From an uncultured Clostridia bacterium (GTDB lineage Bacteria > Bacillota > Clostridia > TANB77 > CAG-508), in assembly GCA_944391155.1 (NCBI GenBank), contig CALXSO010000097.1, forward strand, positions 1 to 8,358: a stretch of DNA of 8,358 nucleotides. Direction: 5' to 3'. A program made the position numbers and the translations under genes. Shown piece by piece: positions 1-8,190 of this stretch. How positions within the stretch are numbered: position 1 is the stretch's first letter; each line of letters opens with the position of its first letter. The notes beneath the pieces were generated by a model. The model saw only the letters and a list, made by a program, of their open reading frames with translations, was not told where the DNA came from and searched no databases.

Positions 1-103
1 TTTTATAAATTTATTCAATATGTATTCTTCTATATCAATATACATTTTTTAAGTATTTTGATATACAAATTTTAAGAGTATCAATATTTTTCAAAAACTG
101 GCA
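1..103. other. Unassigned AT-rich segment beyond the truncated gene, with a possible partial reading frame at the edge
   Basis: No family sequence resumes here in any minus-strand frame; each reaches a stop soon after the TAA at 106-104. On the minus strand an ATG at 45-43 opens a frame of 15 codons (MYIDIEEYILNKFIK) that runs off the window. It has an in-frame TAA two codons upstream and no clear ribosome-binding site, so it may be chance. I see no terminator for the large gene. Confidence 0.3.
31..65. repeat. Imperfect 12-base inverted repeat, AT-rich
   Basis: TATATCAATATA (31-42) and TATTTTGATATA (54-65) are inverted copies with one mismatch around an 11-base spacer. TATCAATAT also recurs directly at 33-41 and 79-87. 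The repeat lies immediately before the possible ATG at 45-43 and overlaps it. It could be an operator or an element end, but in sequence this AT-rich it may mean nothing. Confidence 0.25.
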
Positions 104-3100
104 TTAACAACAACACACATGTGTATACTGTCCACCATTCTCTCTAACACCAGGTAAATATGCCTTTATATATCCCGGTTCTAATTTTCCTTTTTCAAAT
201 GGTGGATCTAATAATTTTATTATTCCATTTTCCTTATCTACTAAATGATTCTCCAAACTTTCAATTGATATATATTTTTTATCATTATCTCCTGCATTTG
301 AAATAATGCTCCAGCTTTGAGCTATACTATCTATTCTACATTCGTCATTTTCCATACTTCCCAAACTACTTCCATCATCCATATATGCTCTCTTATACCA
401 TCTTCCATCCCATCCTTTGGTATTTAATGTTCTTTTTAAATCATTTTTTACTCTATTATATTTTTTTATTCTTTCGTATAAAGTTTTTATTTCTAGCGAT
501 TTTAAATCACTCTTACATATAATCTTATCATCTGTTAAACCTATTTGCATAAACTGGTTTTCTTTTTGTTTCATTTCTTCCATTCTCTCTTCAAGCAATT
601 TTATCCATCTTTCTAATATATCATACATGAAGAAACCTAGCCAAATACTTTCGCCTTTACCTCTATTTCCTACTTTATTTAATCCGTCATTCCAATCCCC
701 AGAACCAATTAAAGGTAGTCCATTTTCTCCAAATCTTAAACTCTTTTCGATTGCTCTTTCACAATGTTCATAAATCGTACCAAATTCTTTACTCTCAATA
801 TACCTATCATATTTCTCATCTACGCCATCTGCTAATTTTTCTCCTTGAAGAAATGGAGTTTCAATTTCTAAAATAGACTTATCTCCAGTAAATTCAATAT
901 ATTCTAAAGTTAAATATACAAGCCATAACAAATCATCAGAAAACCTTGTTCTTATTCCCCTCTGGGTTTCCTCATGCCACCAATGCTCTACATCGCCTTC
1001 TAAAAATTGATGTTTACTATGTTTTATTATTTGATTTTTTAAAAAGTCTTGTGATATATATTTTAATGCTAATGTATCTTGCAACTGGTCTCTAAAGCCA
1101 TATGCTCCTCCTGATTGATAATAACCAGTCTTTGCAAGTAATCTACTACTTATTGTTTGATAAATTGCCCATCCATTTAATATGATATTTATTGATTCAA
1201 TTGGAGTATATACTTGTAATTTTTCTAAATTTTCTTTCCAAAATTTTTGTATTCTTTCTTGTTCCTGTCTACAATTTTGAATTTTACTATATTTATATGC
1301 CTTATTTTTACTTTCTAAAATACTTTCTTCTGCTCCGAGCATAAAGACAATTTCTTTTCTTCCAAAACTTTCAAGTTCTACTTCTATTTCATATGCTACA
1401 CAAGGTTTTTTCCCTATACTATTTTCATTATTTAAACTTGTTTTTTGTATTCCTTCAGGATTTTCTAAACCACCTATTCCTAAAAAGAAATCCTTATCTC
1501 CTGTATATGAATTAATTTTTTCACTACTAGACACATAAGTTATATCATTTGGAAATTCATTGTTATACAAATTTCTTAAAGTTATTATATTATTATTTTC
1601 ATCATATTTTAAATTTATATATCCATTTGATTTGATTTCATCTTCTCCAAGTACCGGCTTTGCATAATAATATAATTTTAATTTTTTTCTATTTGCAGAT
1701 AAATTTTTTAAAGTCAATATCTGTATTTTTATACTATCTTCTTTTGGTACAAATATTTCAACACACTGCTCAATTTCATCACTTTTGTGTAAATATTTTG
1801 CATACCCAAAACCATATATTATATTATAAACTTTCTCATCTGGTTTCGGATTTGCACCTAATGACCATACTTTTTTATTTTCTAAATCTTTTATATAAAT
1901 TACTTCTGATGGAATATCACTATTTGGTTTATTTTCCCAACTTGTAACACGATTTAATCTACAATTTTTATACCATGTATACCCTCCCATATTTTCTGTT
2001 ACCAATGTTCCAAATTTCTCATTAGCAATTACATGTGACCAAACAGTATAAGTCCTTCTATTTTTATCTATCCTTATATTATATTCTTTCCCATCAGCTG
2101 AAAAAGCTCCTAATTCATTCTCATATTTTAAATTTTCTTTTTTTAATATATCAATATTTTCTGTTTCATCATTTTCTATAACTTGCATTTTATTCTCTTC
2201 AACTGTATTTTTCTCTTTTTCAAGATATTCTTCTTCAAGCTCTTGAATTGTATTTTTAATTCCTCCTTTACTACTATCTATAATTACACTTGAAACCAAT
2301 TCTAATATTTCTCTATCTCTTTTTTCTATATCATTTTTATTTAATTCAAAAATTCCTCCCTTTATATTTCTTAAATATGACATATGTTCATTTAGTATAA
2401 TATTATCTATCTCTTCTCTTACAAAATTTTCATAACTATGTCTTTCTTCATCAAGTATCACAATCTCTACTTCCACTTTTTTAGTTCTTATAAATTCATA
2501 CATTTTTAATACTTCTTTTAATATATATGCATCATTCACATCTTTAATTTTCACCAATATTAACGGTAAATCTCCTGAAATTCCATATTTCCATAAATCA
2601 CTTTGCATATAATTTCTCTTTGGTAATTTTTCAAGTATTAACTTTTTAGCTGGATTTTTAAAAATTATATATGATAAAATTTTTTCATAATCTCTTAATT
2701 CTGTTCCCTTAATCCTTAAATATCTACTATTAGCTTCTACTCCCGCTTTTGATAATGCAAATGCTTTTTCCACATTTTCACTTATTTTGTATTTTTTTAT
2801 ATTTTCTAGTACATCTTGTTTATCTTCTTCTACTGATATTAATAATGTTATATTAGTTTTTTCATTCGGTTTTATTTTTATATTTCTTTTCAATGCAACT
2901 ATTGGTTCTGTTACTAAACCAATTTTTTTTGATAAGGGATTAGAATTTTTTATCATTTGTGGAATACCTAAATTTGCTCTTCCTACAAATTTCTCCTTAT
3001 CTATTTCAAATTCTAAATCACCTATATTCTCTACATTAGATACTAAATTCACTGCCAAATATATTTCTTTATCCTCATTTTCCTTTTTTTTCCTCTTAAC

Positions 3101-6100
3101 TATTAAACTATTTGTTTCCTCATCATATGAATATATTAAAAATAAATTATTAAACACTGGATGTGCATATTCTTGTTCTTTTCTTGATAATACTGGTTCA
3201 AAATATGCAGTTACTTCTACAATTTCTTCTTCATTTCCTAAATTTTCTAATGTCATTTTTCGAATTTCTACTGGCTCTTTAGTAGTTACTATTGTTTCCA
3301 CTTTTGCTTTTAAATTTTCTTTTACTATTTCTTGCTCTATTCTATCTGGTGCAAAAGTAATTTTATATTGAGAATCTTTCATATAGTTTGTACTTAAAAT
3401 GCTTTTTGTTTTTATATTTTTAACTGTAAAAAATAATCCTTGTGGATAGTCATCTGTTACTTTAAATCTATTTACATATACATTTTTATATTTACTAAAT
3501 CCTTGTCCTTTTTGATTCATTGCAATAATATAATTTTCATTTGATATTATATTTCCTCTTACTAATCTTTCATCTATTTTTGTATAAGTCTCTTGTATAT
3601 AATCTTCATAATCTTTATATTTTGGCTTTTCTATTTTCTCTTTATTCTCTTTTGTTATTATTGCTTTTTCAGGCATTGTTTCCTGTAACAAAATACTTGT
3701 GCCTTCAATTTCTGGGTTTTTCAAAAATCTGTTTTGGAATATATTATTATTAAACAAGTTATTTATTGAAAGTAATATAAGTGCTTGATGATGTGCCATA
3801 AATGTTTTTACAGGCACTCCCGTTTTTCCTTTTTCTAATCTTTCTGGAGTAAAATCAACTGATTCATATAGTCCATATTTTCCTTCAATTCCATATTGTT
3901 TTAATCTTTCTACATTATTAAATACTTTTTTGGGTTCATCGAAAATTGCAAGCATTCCTCCATAGCTTGATACAACCATTTCATCAGCAAGCCCTCGCTT
4001 TAATCCTAACCAAGGAACACCAAAAGCTTTATACTGGTAATTACCTTGCAAATCTTTCAGATTAAATGCAGCTTCTGAAATTCCCCATGGAATATTTAAC
4101 TCCTTTGCATATTTTATTTGACTCAATATCATAAATTTACAAGACTCATCTAATAAGCTTCCTTCATATTTTGGCATATTTATATTTGGCATTAAATATT
4201 CGAAAGATGTTCCTGACCAAGATATTAAACCTTTATATTTTCCAAGTATAGTTAATGTTCTACTTAATGAATTCCAATGTTTTACTGGTACATCTTTTCT
4301 TGCTATTGCTACAAAACTTGCTTGTCTAGCTTCTGAAGCTAATAAATCATAATATGAATCTGTTAATTTATTTTCTTCTATGTTATATCCTATAGAAAAT
4401 AATTCGTGATCTTTACTATAAAGTAATGAAAAATCTGTTGTGTCTATTATATTTGAAATTATTCTTAAACAATTATTTATTTTTTCTTGAATTTGCTGAA
4501 ATTGTTTCTCTGTTACAGCATTATTTTTTTGTTGTTCTTCTTTTATTTTTACACTAAATTCCTCTAAAAATGGTTTTACCGTATATAAATAACCTATAAA
4601 ATTGCCACTATCAACTGTGGAAATATATCTTGGTAATAATGGCTCTTTAGTTTTTGTATTATACCAATTATATAAATGACCATTCCATTTTGGCAAGCTC
4701 TCTATACTTAATATAATATTATTTAAATATTCAATTGTTTTTTCTTCGTCAATAAATTTCAAATCATATGCAGATAATACCGCTAAAAGTGATAATCCTA
4801 TATTAGTTGAAGATGTTCTTTGTACAATCTGTGGTATCCTATCTTCTTGTATATTATCTGTTATTAAATAATTATTTTCTTCATTTAAATTATCTTCAAA
4901 AAATTGCCATGTTTTTAATGCTATTTTTTTGAATTCATTTTTTTCTGAATCATTTAATTCTTGTAGTGGTTGCTTCTTATTTTTCATTTTACTTATATTT
5001 TGCATTATTGCAGGCGTCAATCCCCATAAAGTTGCAAGTATAATTGCATATATACTTTTTAATCCTATCCCAATTGCAATACATATTATTGCTGATATCA
5101 CATTACTACCCATTTGATAATAATACGAAAAAATGTCTGTCTTTGCTTGTTTTTCTGCTTCCTCTGATGTTGTCCATTCTAACATATGTTTTTTTGTAAA
5201 TGATTTTCTATATATCGTTTTTATTATTGCTTTTGCTGAAATATATGCCTTATGTGGCAGACAACCAATACTTAAAATTGCCCTTATAATTGACCCTTTA
5301 ACTCCTGAAATTTTTGGTGTAAAAGTTTTTTGTTTTTCCTCACCCTCTTTTTTAAATATAAGCATATTTAAAAGCTCTAATACAAAAGGCAAAATTATAA
5401 TTAAGCTCAAAATACAAACAACTGGAAATATTTTTATTTTATATATAACACCTATTAAACATGTAATGACTAATGAAAAAATTAAACTAATTTCCAATAA
5501 ACTTCTTCTCAAATTATCCAAAATTTTAAACTTAGATAATAAGTTTAACTTTTTATTAAACAGCCAATTACTTATTTGCCAATCTCCTCTTATCCATCTT
5601 GATAATCTATTCATAAAGCTATTATATTTGCAAGGATATCCATCCATTAATATAATATCTGATACTAATCCACACCTTAGATAACACCCTTCTAGCAAAT
5701 CATGACTAAGTACTGTATTTTCTGGTATTTCTTTACTTAATACTTTAGAGAATACTTCTAAATCATATATTCCCTTTCCTGTAAAAATTCCTTCTTTAAA
5801 ATTATCTTGATATACATCTGAAATAGCATTTGTATAACAATCTATTCCTCCTGCACCAGCAAATATCTTTGTAAACAAATTTTTATAAGATATTTGTAGA
5901 TTTACTCCCACTCGTGGTTGCATTATCCCATATCCTTTTACTACTACGTTTTTACCTTTATCTATTTGTGGGAAATTTAAAATATGTGACATTGCTCCCA
6001 CCAGCTTTGAAGCTGTTTCTAAGATTAAATCTGTATCTGCATCTAGCGTAATTATATATTTTATTTTAGGTACTTTGTTTTCTTTTTGATATTTTTCGAT

Positions 6101-8080
6101 TGTATTTTCACGAAAAGGATTTTCTATATTTTTTAGCAAATATTCATTAAATTGATTTATCATCCCCCTTTTTCTTTCCCAACCTAAATAACAATCTTCT
6201 TTCTCATTCCATATTCTTTTTCTATATATAAAATTAAAAATTGGAAATTCTTCATTTGAATATTTGCGATTTAATTTTTCTACTTTTTCTTTTCCTATTT
6301 TTATTATCTCTCGATCTATTTTCTCTTCTTCATTTTTACTTTGAGTGCAATCTCCAAGTAATGTAAAATATAGATTTCTAGATTTATTTGATACATATGC
6401 TACTTCTAATTTCTTTACCAATTCTTTTACTTTATCTATTGAATCTACTATTGTTGGAATTATTACCATAGTAGTATTTTCCTTGGGAATTCCTTTTGAA
6501 AAATCCATTTTAGGAATTAACTTTGGTTTTACACATTTACTTAATATATACTGTACAATTTGTATTGTAAGTTCTGTTGCTGGAATAAAAAATATTAGTG
6601 TACTTATTAAAAAAATCCAAATATTTTGCAATTTTTGACAAAGCAAATATGCTATTAAAAGTGACTCTATTATTGAAATTAAAATAATTCCTGTTATATA
6701 TATTTTTGTTTTTTGCTTTGATGTTCTTTCTTTTTTTGCAGGATATTCAAGCTTTCTATATAACTCATTTATTCCCTCATCTATCAAATAATATCCTATA
6801 TGTGTTTCCTTATTTATTTTTGTCCTTATTTTTGTATTTAACTTTTTATCCTTATTAATATTTATCTCATTATCTTCTTCATTATTTTGAATTTTACTCT
6901 GATTCCCACTTTCTCTACCTTCTTCTAAGTTTGAATCTTGAATATCTAATTTTTCCATTTTATTAGTTCCTATTTTATTTTTGCTTACAGTATCTTCTTG
7001 TTTAGTTATCTGATTTGCACTTTCTTCTGCCAGTTCTAAAATTTTTCTTGCTATATATATTTCTGATATTTTAGTCTTATTAGATATTTCTTTTATTTTA
7101 TTTCTATAATATTCTTTTGTCGTATAATCCATTTTTTCATATACATTTGCCGGATCTTTTCTTAGTATATCTTCAACTCCATTTATTTTTTCAAATATTT
7201 CCAGAAAATTTATTCTCTGAATTTTTTTTATACTTGTTATACTATTTCCAATTAGTACTTTTTGCATTGCTATATCAAAATGTTCTTTTTGAATCACATC
7301 TGAAACTGTTGTTCCTTGTTTTTCTACTATATCCTCTAAGACATTTAAATAACTTATTCCTTTTTTCCCATATCTTTTTAATGTATATGACATATATTCT
7401 ATAAATGGATATTTCATATCAATTTTTTGCAACATATTTTTCTGATAATTGTTGTTTTTTACTTTGTATATTAATTCACTTTTATCCTTATTTTCTATTA
7501 ATCTTTCCGCTATATCCTCAACTTTATATTTTTGTATTTGACTGCTTGCAATTTTTACACATACATCTTTTATTTTTTGTATTATGGCTATTTCTAAAAA
7601 AATTCCTATGTTCCATATTTCATCCATACTTAAAGTTCTTTTTTGCTGATAGCTTCTTAAATATTCTTCTAAATTTTCCTTTTCTATCTTACAATCTGTA
7701 TATGCAATTATTTCTTCTGCAAGCACATATATTCTTGCAAATCCTTTATATTCTCCTGTTTGTATTCCCACGAAATTAGTATATTTTTTTATTGTCAATT
7801 CATTTTGTATTTGTTTTACTGTTTCCTCAATGATATAGAAATTATCAAGCAGCCATTCTCCTGCAGGATGTATTGTTATTTCTAACTTTAAATGTTCATT
7901 TAAAAGTTCATAAACTTCTTTTATATATTCAAAATCTTTCATTAAATTTGGTATTGGATATGTGCTTTTTTCTGATTTTGGACTTAAATTATGGGCACTT
8001 GCAATTTTTTCTAAATGTTTGTCAAGCTGACTTTTTTCTAGCATTGTACCATTTATTTTTAAATTTTTATATTCTTTCAA
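104..8080 (-). CDS. ndvB: Cyclic beta-1,2-glucan synthase (GT84 + cyclization domain + GH94), C-terminally truncated
   Basis: Inner-membrane enzyme of the NdvB/ChvB/Cgs family. In this family the protein itself primes synthesis, polymerises beta-1,2-glucan from UDP-glucose, trims it by phosphorolysis and cyclizes it. Seen, in order: an N-terminal block with the family motif around W76 (GEWLLDNF); a charged Lys/Glu/Asn-rich linker (about 357-425); two membrane helices (about 462-482, 487-513); a GT84 domain (about 540-840) with DADTD at 680-684, SHDLLEG at 792-798 and RLSRW-IRGDWQ at 825-835; four more helices (861-880, 884-909, 993-1007, 1009-1028), six in all as reported for Brucella Cgs, with the family motif LEWTT at 967-971. 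A glycoamylase-like cyclization domain follows (about 1060-1475; WNGHLYNW 1132-1139, WGISEAAF 1332-1339, YGLYESVDF 1402-1410, MAHHQ 1428-1432). Glu1336 and Glu1406 are candidate catalytic acids by inference only. Next come beta-sandwich 1 (about 1515-1750), a middle region with SGDLPL at 1835-1840, a Glu/Lys-rich linker (about 1935-1985), beta-sandwich 2 (about 1985-2275), and a GH94 (alpha/alpha)6 domain from about 2278. The GH94 part has HWWHEETQRGIRTRFSDD at 2366-2383 and the catalytic DWNDG at 2462-2466. The match ends at GGQYTH (2649-2654), then VCCC and TAA. Proteobacterial relatives have about 2,830-2,870 residues, so the final part of GH94 is lost. The TTG start at 8080 is chosen because AAGGAG precedes it; the next in-frame ATG (codon 13) has no such site. 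Family is near certain; activity of this truncated copy is uncertain. Confidence 0.95.
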   Translation of the reverse strand: MKEYKNLKINGTMLEKSQLDKHLEKIASAHNLSPKSEKSTYPIPNLMKDFEYIKEVYELLNEHLKLEITIHPAGEWLLDNFYIIEETVKQIQNELTIKKYTNFVGIQTGEYKGFARIYVLAEEIIAYTDCKIEKENLEEYLRSYQQKRTLSMDEIWNIGIFLEIAIIQKIKDVCVKIASSQIQKYKVEDIAERLIENKDKSELIYKVKNNNYQKNMLQKIDMKYPFIEYMSYTLKRYGKKGISYLNVLEDIVEKQGTTVSDVIQKEHFDIAMQKVLIGNSITSIKKIQRINFLEIFEKINGVEDILRKDPANVYEKMDYTTKEYYRNKIKEISNKTKISEIYIARKILELAEESANQITKQEDTVSKNKIGTNKMEKLDIQDSNLEEGRESGNQSKIQNNEEDNEININKDKKLNTKIRTKINKETHIGYYLIDEGINELYRKLEYPAKKERTSKQKTKIYITGIILISIIESLLIAYLLCQKLQNIWIFLISTLIFFIPATELTIQIVQYILSKCVKPKLIPKMDFSKGIPKENTTMVIIPTIVDSIDKVKELVKKLEVAYVSNKSRNLYFTLLGDCTQSKNEEEKIDREIIKIGKEKVEKLNRKYSNEEFPIFNFIYRKRIWNEKEDCYLGWERKRGMINQFNEYLLKNIENPFRENTIEKYQKENKVPKIKYIITLDADTDLILETASKLVGAMSHILNFPQIDKGKNVVVKGYGIMQPRVGVNLQISYKNLFTKIFAGAGGIDCYTNAISDVYQDNFKEGIFTGKGIYDLEVFSKVLSKEIPENTVLSHDLLEGCYLRCGLVSDIILMDGYPCKYNSFMNRLSRWIRGDWQISNWLFNKKLNLLSKFKILDNLRRSLLEISLIFSLVITCLIGVIYKIKIFPVVCILSLIIILPFVLELLNMLIFKKEGEEKQKTFTPKISGVKGSIIRAILSIGCLPHKAYISAKAIIKTIYRKSFTKKHMLEWTTSEEAEKQAKTDIFSYYYQMGSNVISAIICIAIGIGLKSIYAIILATLWGLTPAIMQNISKMKNKKQPLQELNDSEKNEFKKIALKTWQFFEDNLNEENNYLITDNIQEDRIPQIVQRTSSTNIGLSLLAVLSAYDLKFIDEEKTIEYLNNIILSIESLPKWNGHLYNWYNTKTKEPLLPRYISTVDSGNFIGYLYTVKPFLEEFSVKIKEEQQKNNAVTEKQFQQIQEKINNCLRIISNIIDTTDFSLLYSKDHELFSIGYNIEENKLTDSYYDLLASEARQASFVAIARKDVPVKHWNSLSRTLTILGKYKGLISWSGTSFEYLMPNINMPKYEGSLLDESCKFMILSQIKYAKELNIPWGISEAAFNLKDLQGNYQYKAFGVPWLGLKRGLADEMVVSSYGGMLAIFDEPKKVFNNVERLKQYGIEGKYGLYESVDFTPERLEKGKTGVPVKTFMAHHQALILLSINNLFNNNIFQNRFLKNPEIEGTSILLQETMPEKAIITKENKEKIEKPKYKDYEDYIQETYTKIDERLVRGNIISNENYIIAMNQKGQGFSKYKNVYVNRFKVTDDYPQGLFFTVKNIKTKSILSTNYMKDSQYKITFAPDRIEQEIVKENLKAKVETIVTTKEPVEIRKMTLENLGNEEEIVEVTAYFEPVLSRKEQEYAHPVFNNLFLIYSYDEETNSLIVKRKKKENEDKEIYLAVNLVSNVENIGDLEFEIDKEKFVGRANLGIPQMIKNSNPLSKKIGLVTEPIVALKRNIKIKPNEKTNITLLISVEEDKQDVLENIKKYKISENVEKAFALSKAGVEANSRYLRIKGTELRDYEKILSYIIFKNPAKKLILEKLPKRNYMQSDLWKYGISGDLPLILVKIKDVNDAYILKEVLKMYEFIRTKKVEVEIVILDEERHSYENFVREEIDNIILNEHMSYLRNIKGGIFELNKNDIEKRDREILELVSSVIIDSSKGGIKNTIQELEEEYLEKEKNTVEENKMQVIENDETENIDILKKENLKYENELGAFSADGKEYNIRIDKNRRTYTVWSHVIANEKFGTLVTENMGGYTWYKNCRLNRVTSWENKPNSDIPSEVIYIKDLENKKVWSLGANPKPDEKVYNIIYGFGYAKYLHKSDEIEQCVEIFVPKEDSIKIQILTLKNLSANRKKLKLYYYAKPVLGEDEIKSNGYINLKYDENNNIITLRNLYNNEFPNDITYVSSSEKINSYTGDKDFFLGIGGLENPEGIQKTSLNNENSIGKKPCVAYEIEVELESFGRKEIVFMLGAEESILESKNKAYKYSKIQNCRQEQERIQKFWKENLEKLQVYTPIESINIILNGWAIYQTISSRLLAKTGYYQSGGAYGFRDQLQDTLALKYISQDFLKNQIIKHSKHQFLEGDVEHWWHEETQRGIRTRFSDDLLWLVYLTLEYIEFTGDKSILEIETPFLQGEKLADGVDEKYDRYIESKEFGTIYEHCERAIEKSLRFGENGLPLIGSGDWNDGLNKVGNRGKGESIWLGFFMYDILERWIKLLEERMEEMKQKENQFMQIGLTDDKIICKSDLKSLEIKTLYERIKKYNRVKNDLKRTLNTKGWDGRWYKRAYMDDGSSLGSMENDECRIDSIAQSWSIISNAGDNDKKYISIESLENHLVDKENGIIKLLDPPFEKGKLEPGYIKAYLPGVRENGGQYTHVCCC

Positions 8081-8090
8081 AAAAATTCCA

Positions 8091-8096
8091 CTCCTT
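8091..8096 (-). promoter_or_regulatory. Ribosome-binding site (AAGGAG) that sets the TTG start
   Basis: On the minus strand AAGGAG is followed by ten bases (TGGAATTTTT) and then TTG at 8080-8078. The spacing is slightly long but workable. No comparable purine-rich site precedes the ATG at codon 13 (8044-8042), so this site decides the start. Its first two bases also belong to the proximal TTGCAA arm of the upstream dyad. Confidence 0.7.
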
Positions 8097-8126
8097 GCAA
8101 ATATGTTTTACACATATTGTTTGCAA
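8095..8126 (-). repeat. Interrupted inverted repeat next to the ribosome-binding site, possible operator or 5' UTR hairpin
   Basis: On the plus strand the order is TTGCAA (8095-8100), ATATGT (8101-8106), spacer TTTAC, ACATAT (8112-8117), TGT, TTGCAA (8121-8126). The two 12-base arms match exactly except for a 3-base insertion in the distal arm. The core AATATGT/ACATATT is a perfect 7-base dyad. It lies between the possible promoter and the start codon and overlaps the ribosome-binding site by two bases. It could be a repressor operator or an mRNA hairpin limiting ribosome access. The symmetry is seen; the function is inferred. Confidence 0.45.
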
Positions 8127-8137
8127 TAAGTGGAAAA

Positions 8138-8143
8138 TTTATA
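8138..8143 (-). promoter_or_regulatory. Possible -10 box (TATAAA) for the glucan synthase gene
   Basis: TATAAA on the minus strand, preceded by an A8 tract (T8 on the plus strand at 8146-8153), would start transcription near 8131, about 50 bases before the TTG codon, and place the dyad in the leader. No good TTGACA-like -35 box lies 15-18 bases upstream; the sequence there is CTCTTT-like. In DNA this AT-rich a chance match is likely. An alternative pairing, TTGCAA at 8126-8121 with TATTTG 17 bases on, is no better. Confidence 0.25.
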
Positions 8144-8157
8144 CGTTTTTTTTGCAT

Positions 8158-8190
8158 AAGAAAGAGAGAGAATTATCTTCTCTCTTTCTT
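8158..8190 (-). terminator. Hairpin over the small gene's stop codon, weak or atypical terminator
   Basis: A perfect 12-base inverted repeat: AAGAAAGAGAGA at 8158-8169 pairs with TCTCTCTTTCTT at 8179-8190 around a 9-base loop. On the minus strand it begins in the last codons of the small gene and contains its TAA. Eight of the twelve pairs are A-T, and the minus-strand sequence after it is ATGCAAAAAAAA, with no U-tract. It is therefore a poor intrinsic terminator in the direction of the genes. It may instead stabilise the 3' end or attenuate read-through. The plus-strand side has only GTCTTTT. Confidence 0.35.

Noticed and set aside
100..119. Possible group II intron 5' end (GTGTG on the minus strand right after the GGQYTH codons)
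   Set aside because: Only the five-base GTGYG-like start fits. The visible downstream DNA is AT-rich without the structured start of domain I, and too little is present to test it.
104..121. Single frameshift or sequencing error as the cause of the early stop
   Set aside because: Reading both other minus-strand frames past the stop gives only short unrelated peptides ending within about 13 codons, with no return of family sequence.
1876..2150. Two separate fused genes rather than one long synthase, because of the Glu/Lys-rich linker near residues 1935-1985
   Set aside because: The frame is continuous and the order of domains on both sides is the standard architecture of the family; no internal stop or convincing ribosome-binding site suggests a split.
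2923..3092. T8 runs (about 2923-2930 and 3084-3091) as phase-variation tracts
   Set aside because: Runs of 7-8 are common by chance at this base composition, are spread through the gene as Lys-Lys codons, and the frame is intact through them.
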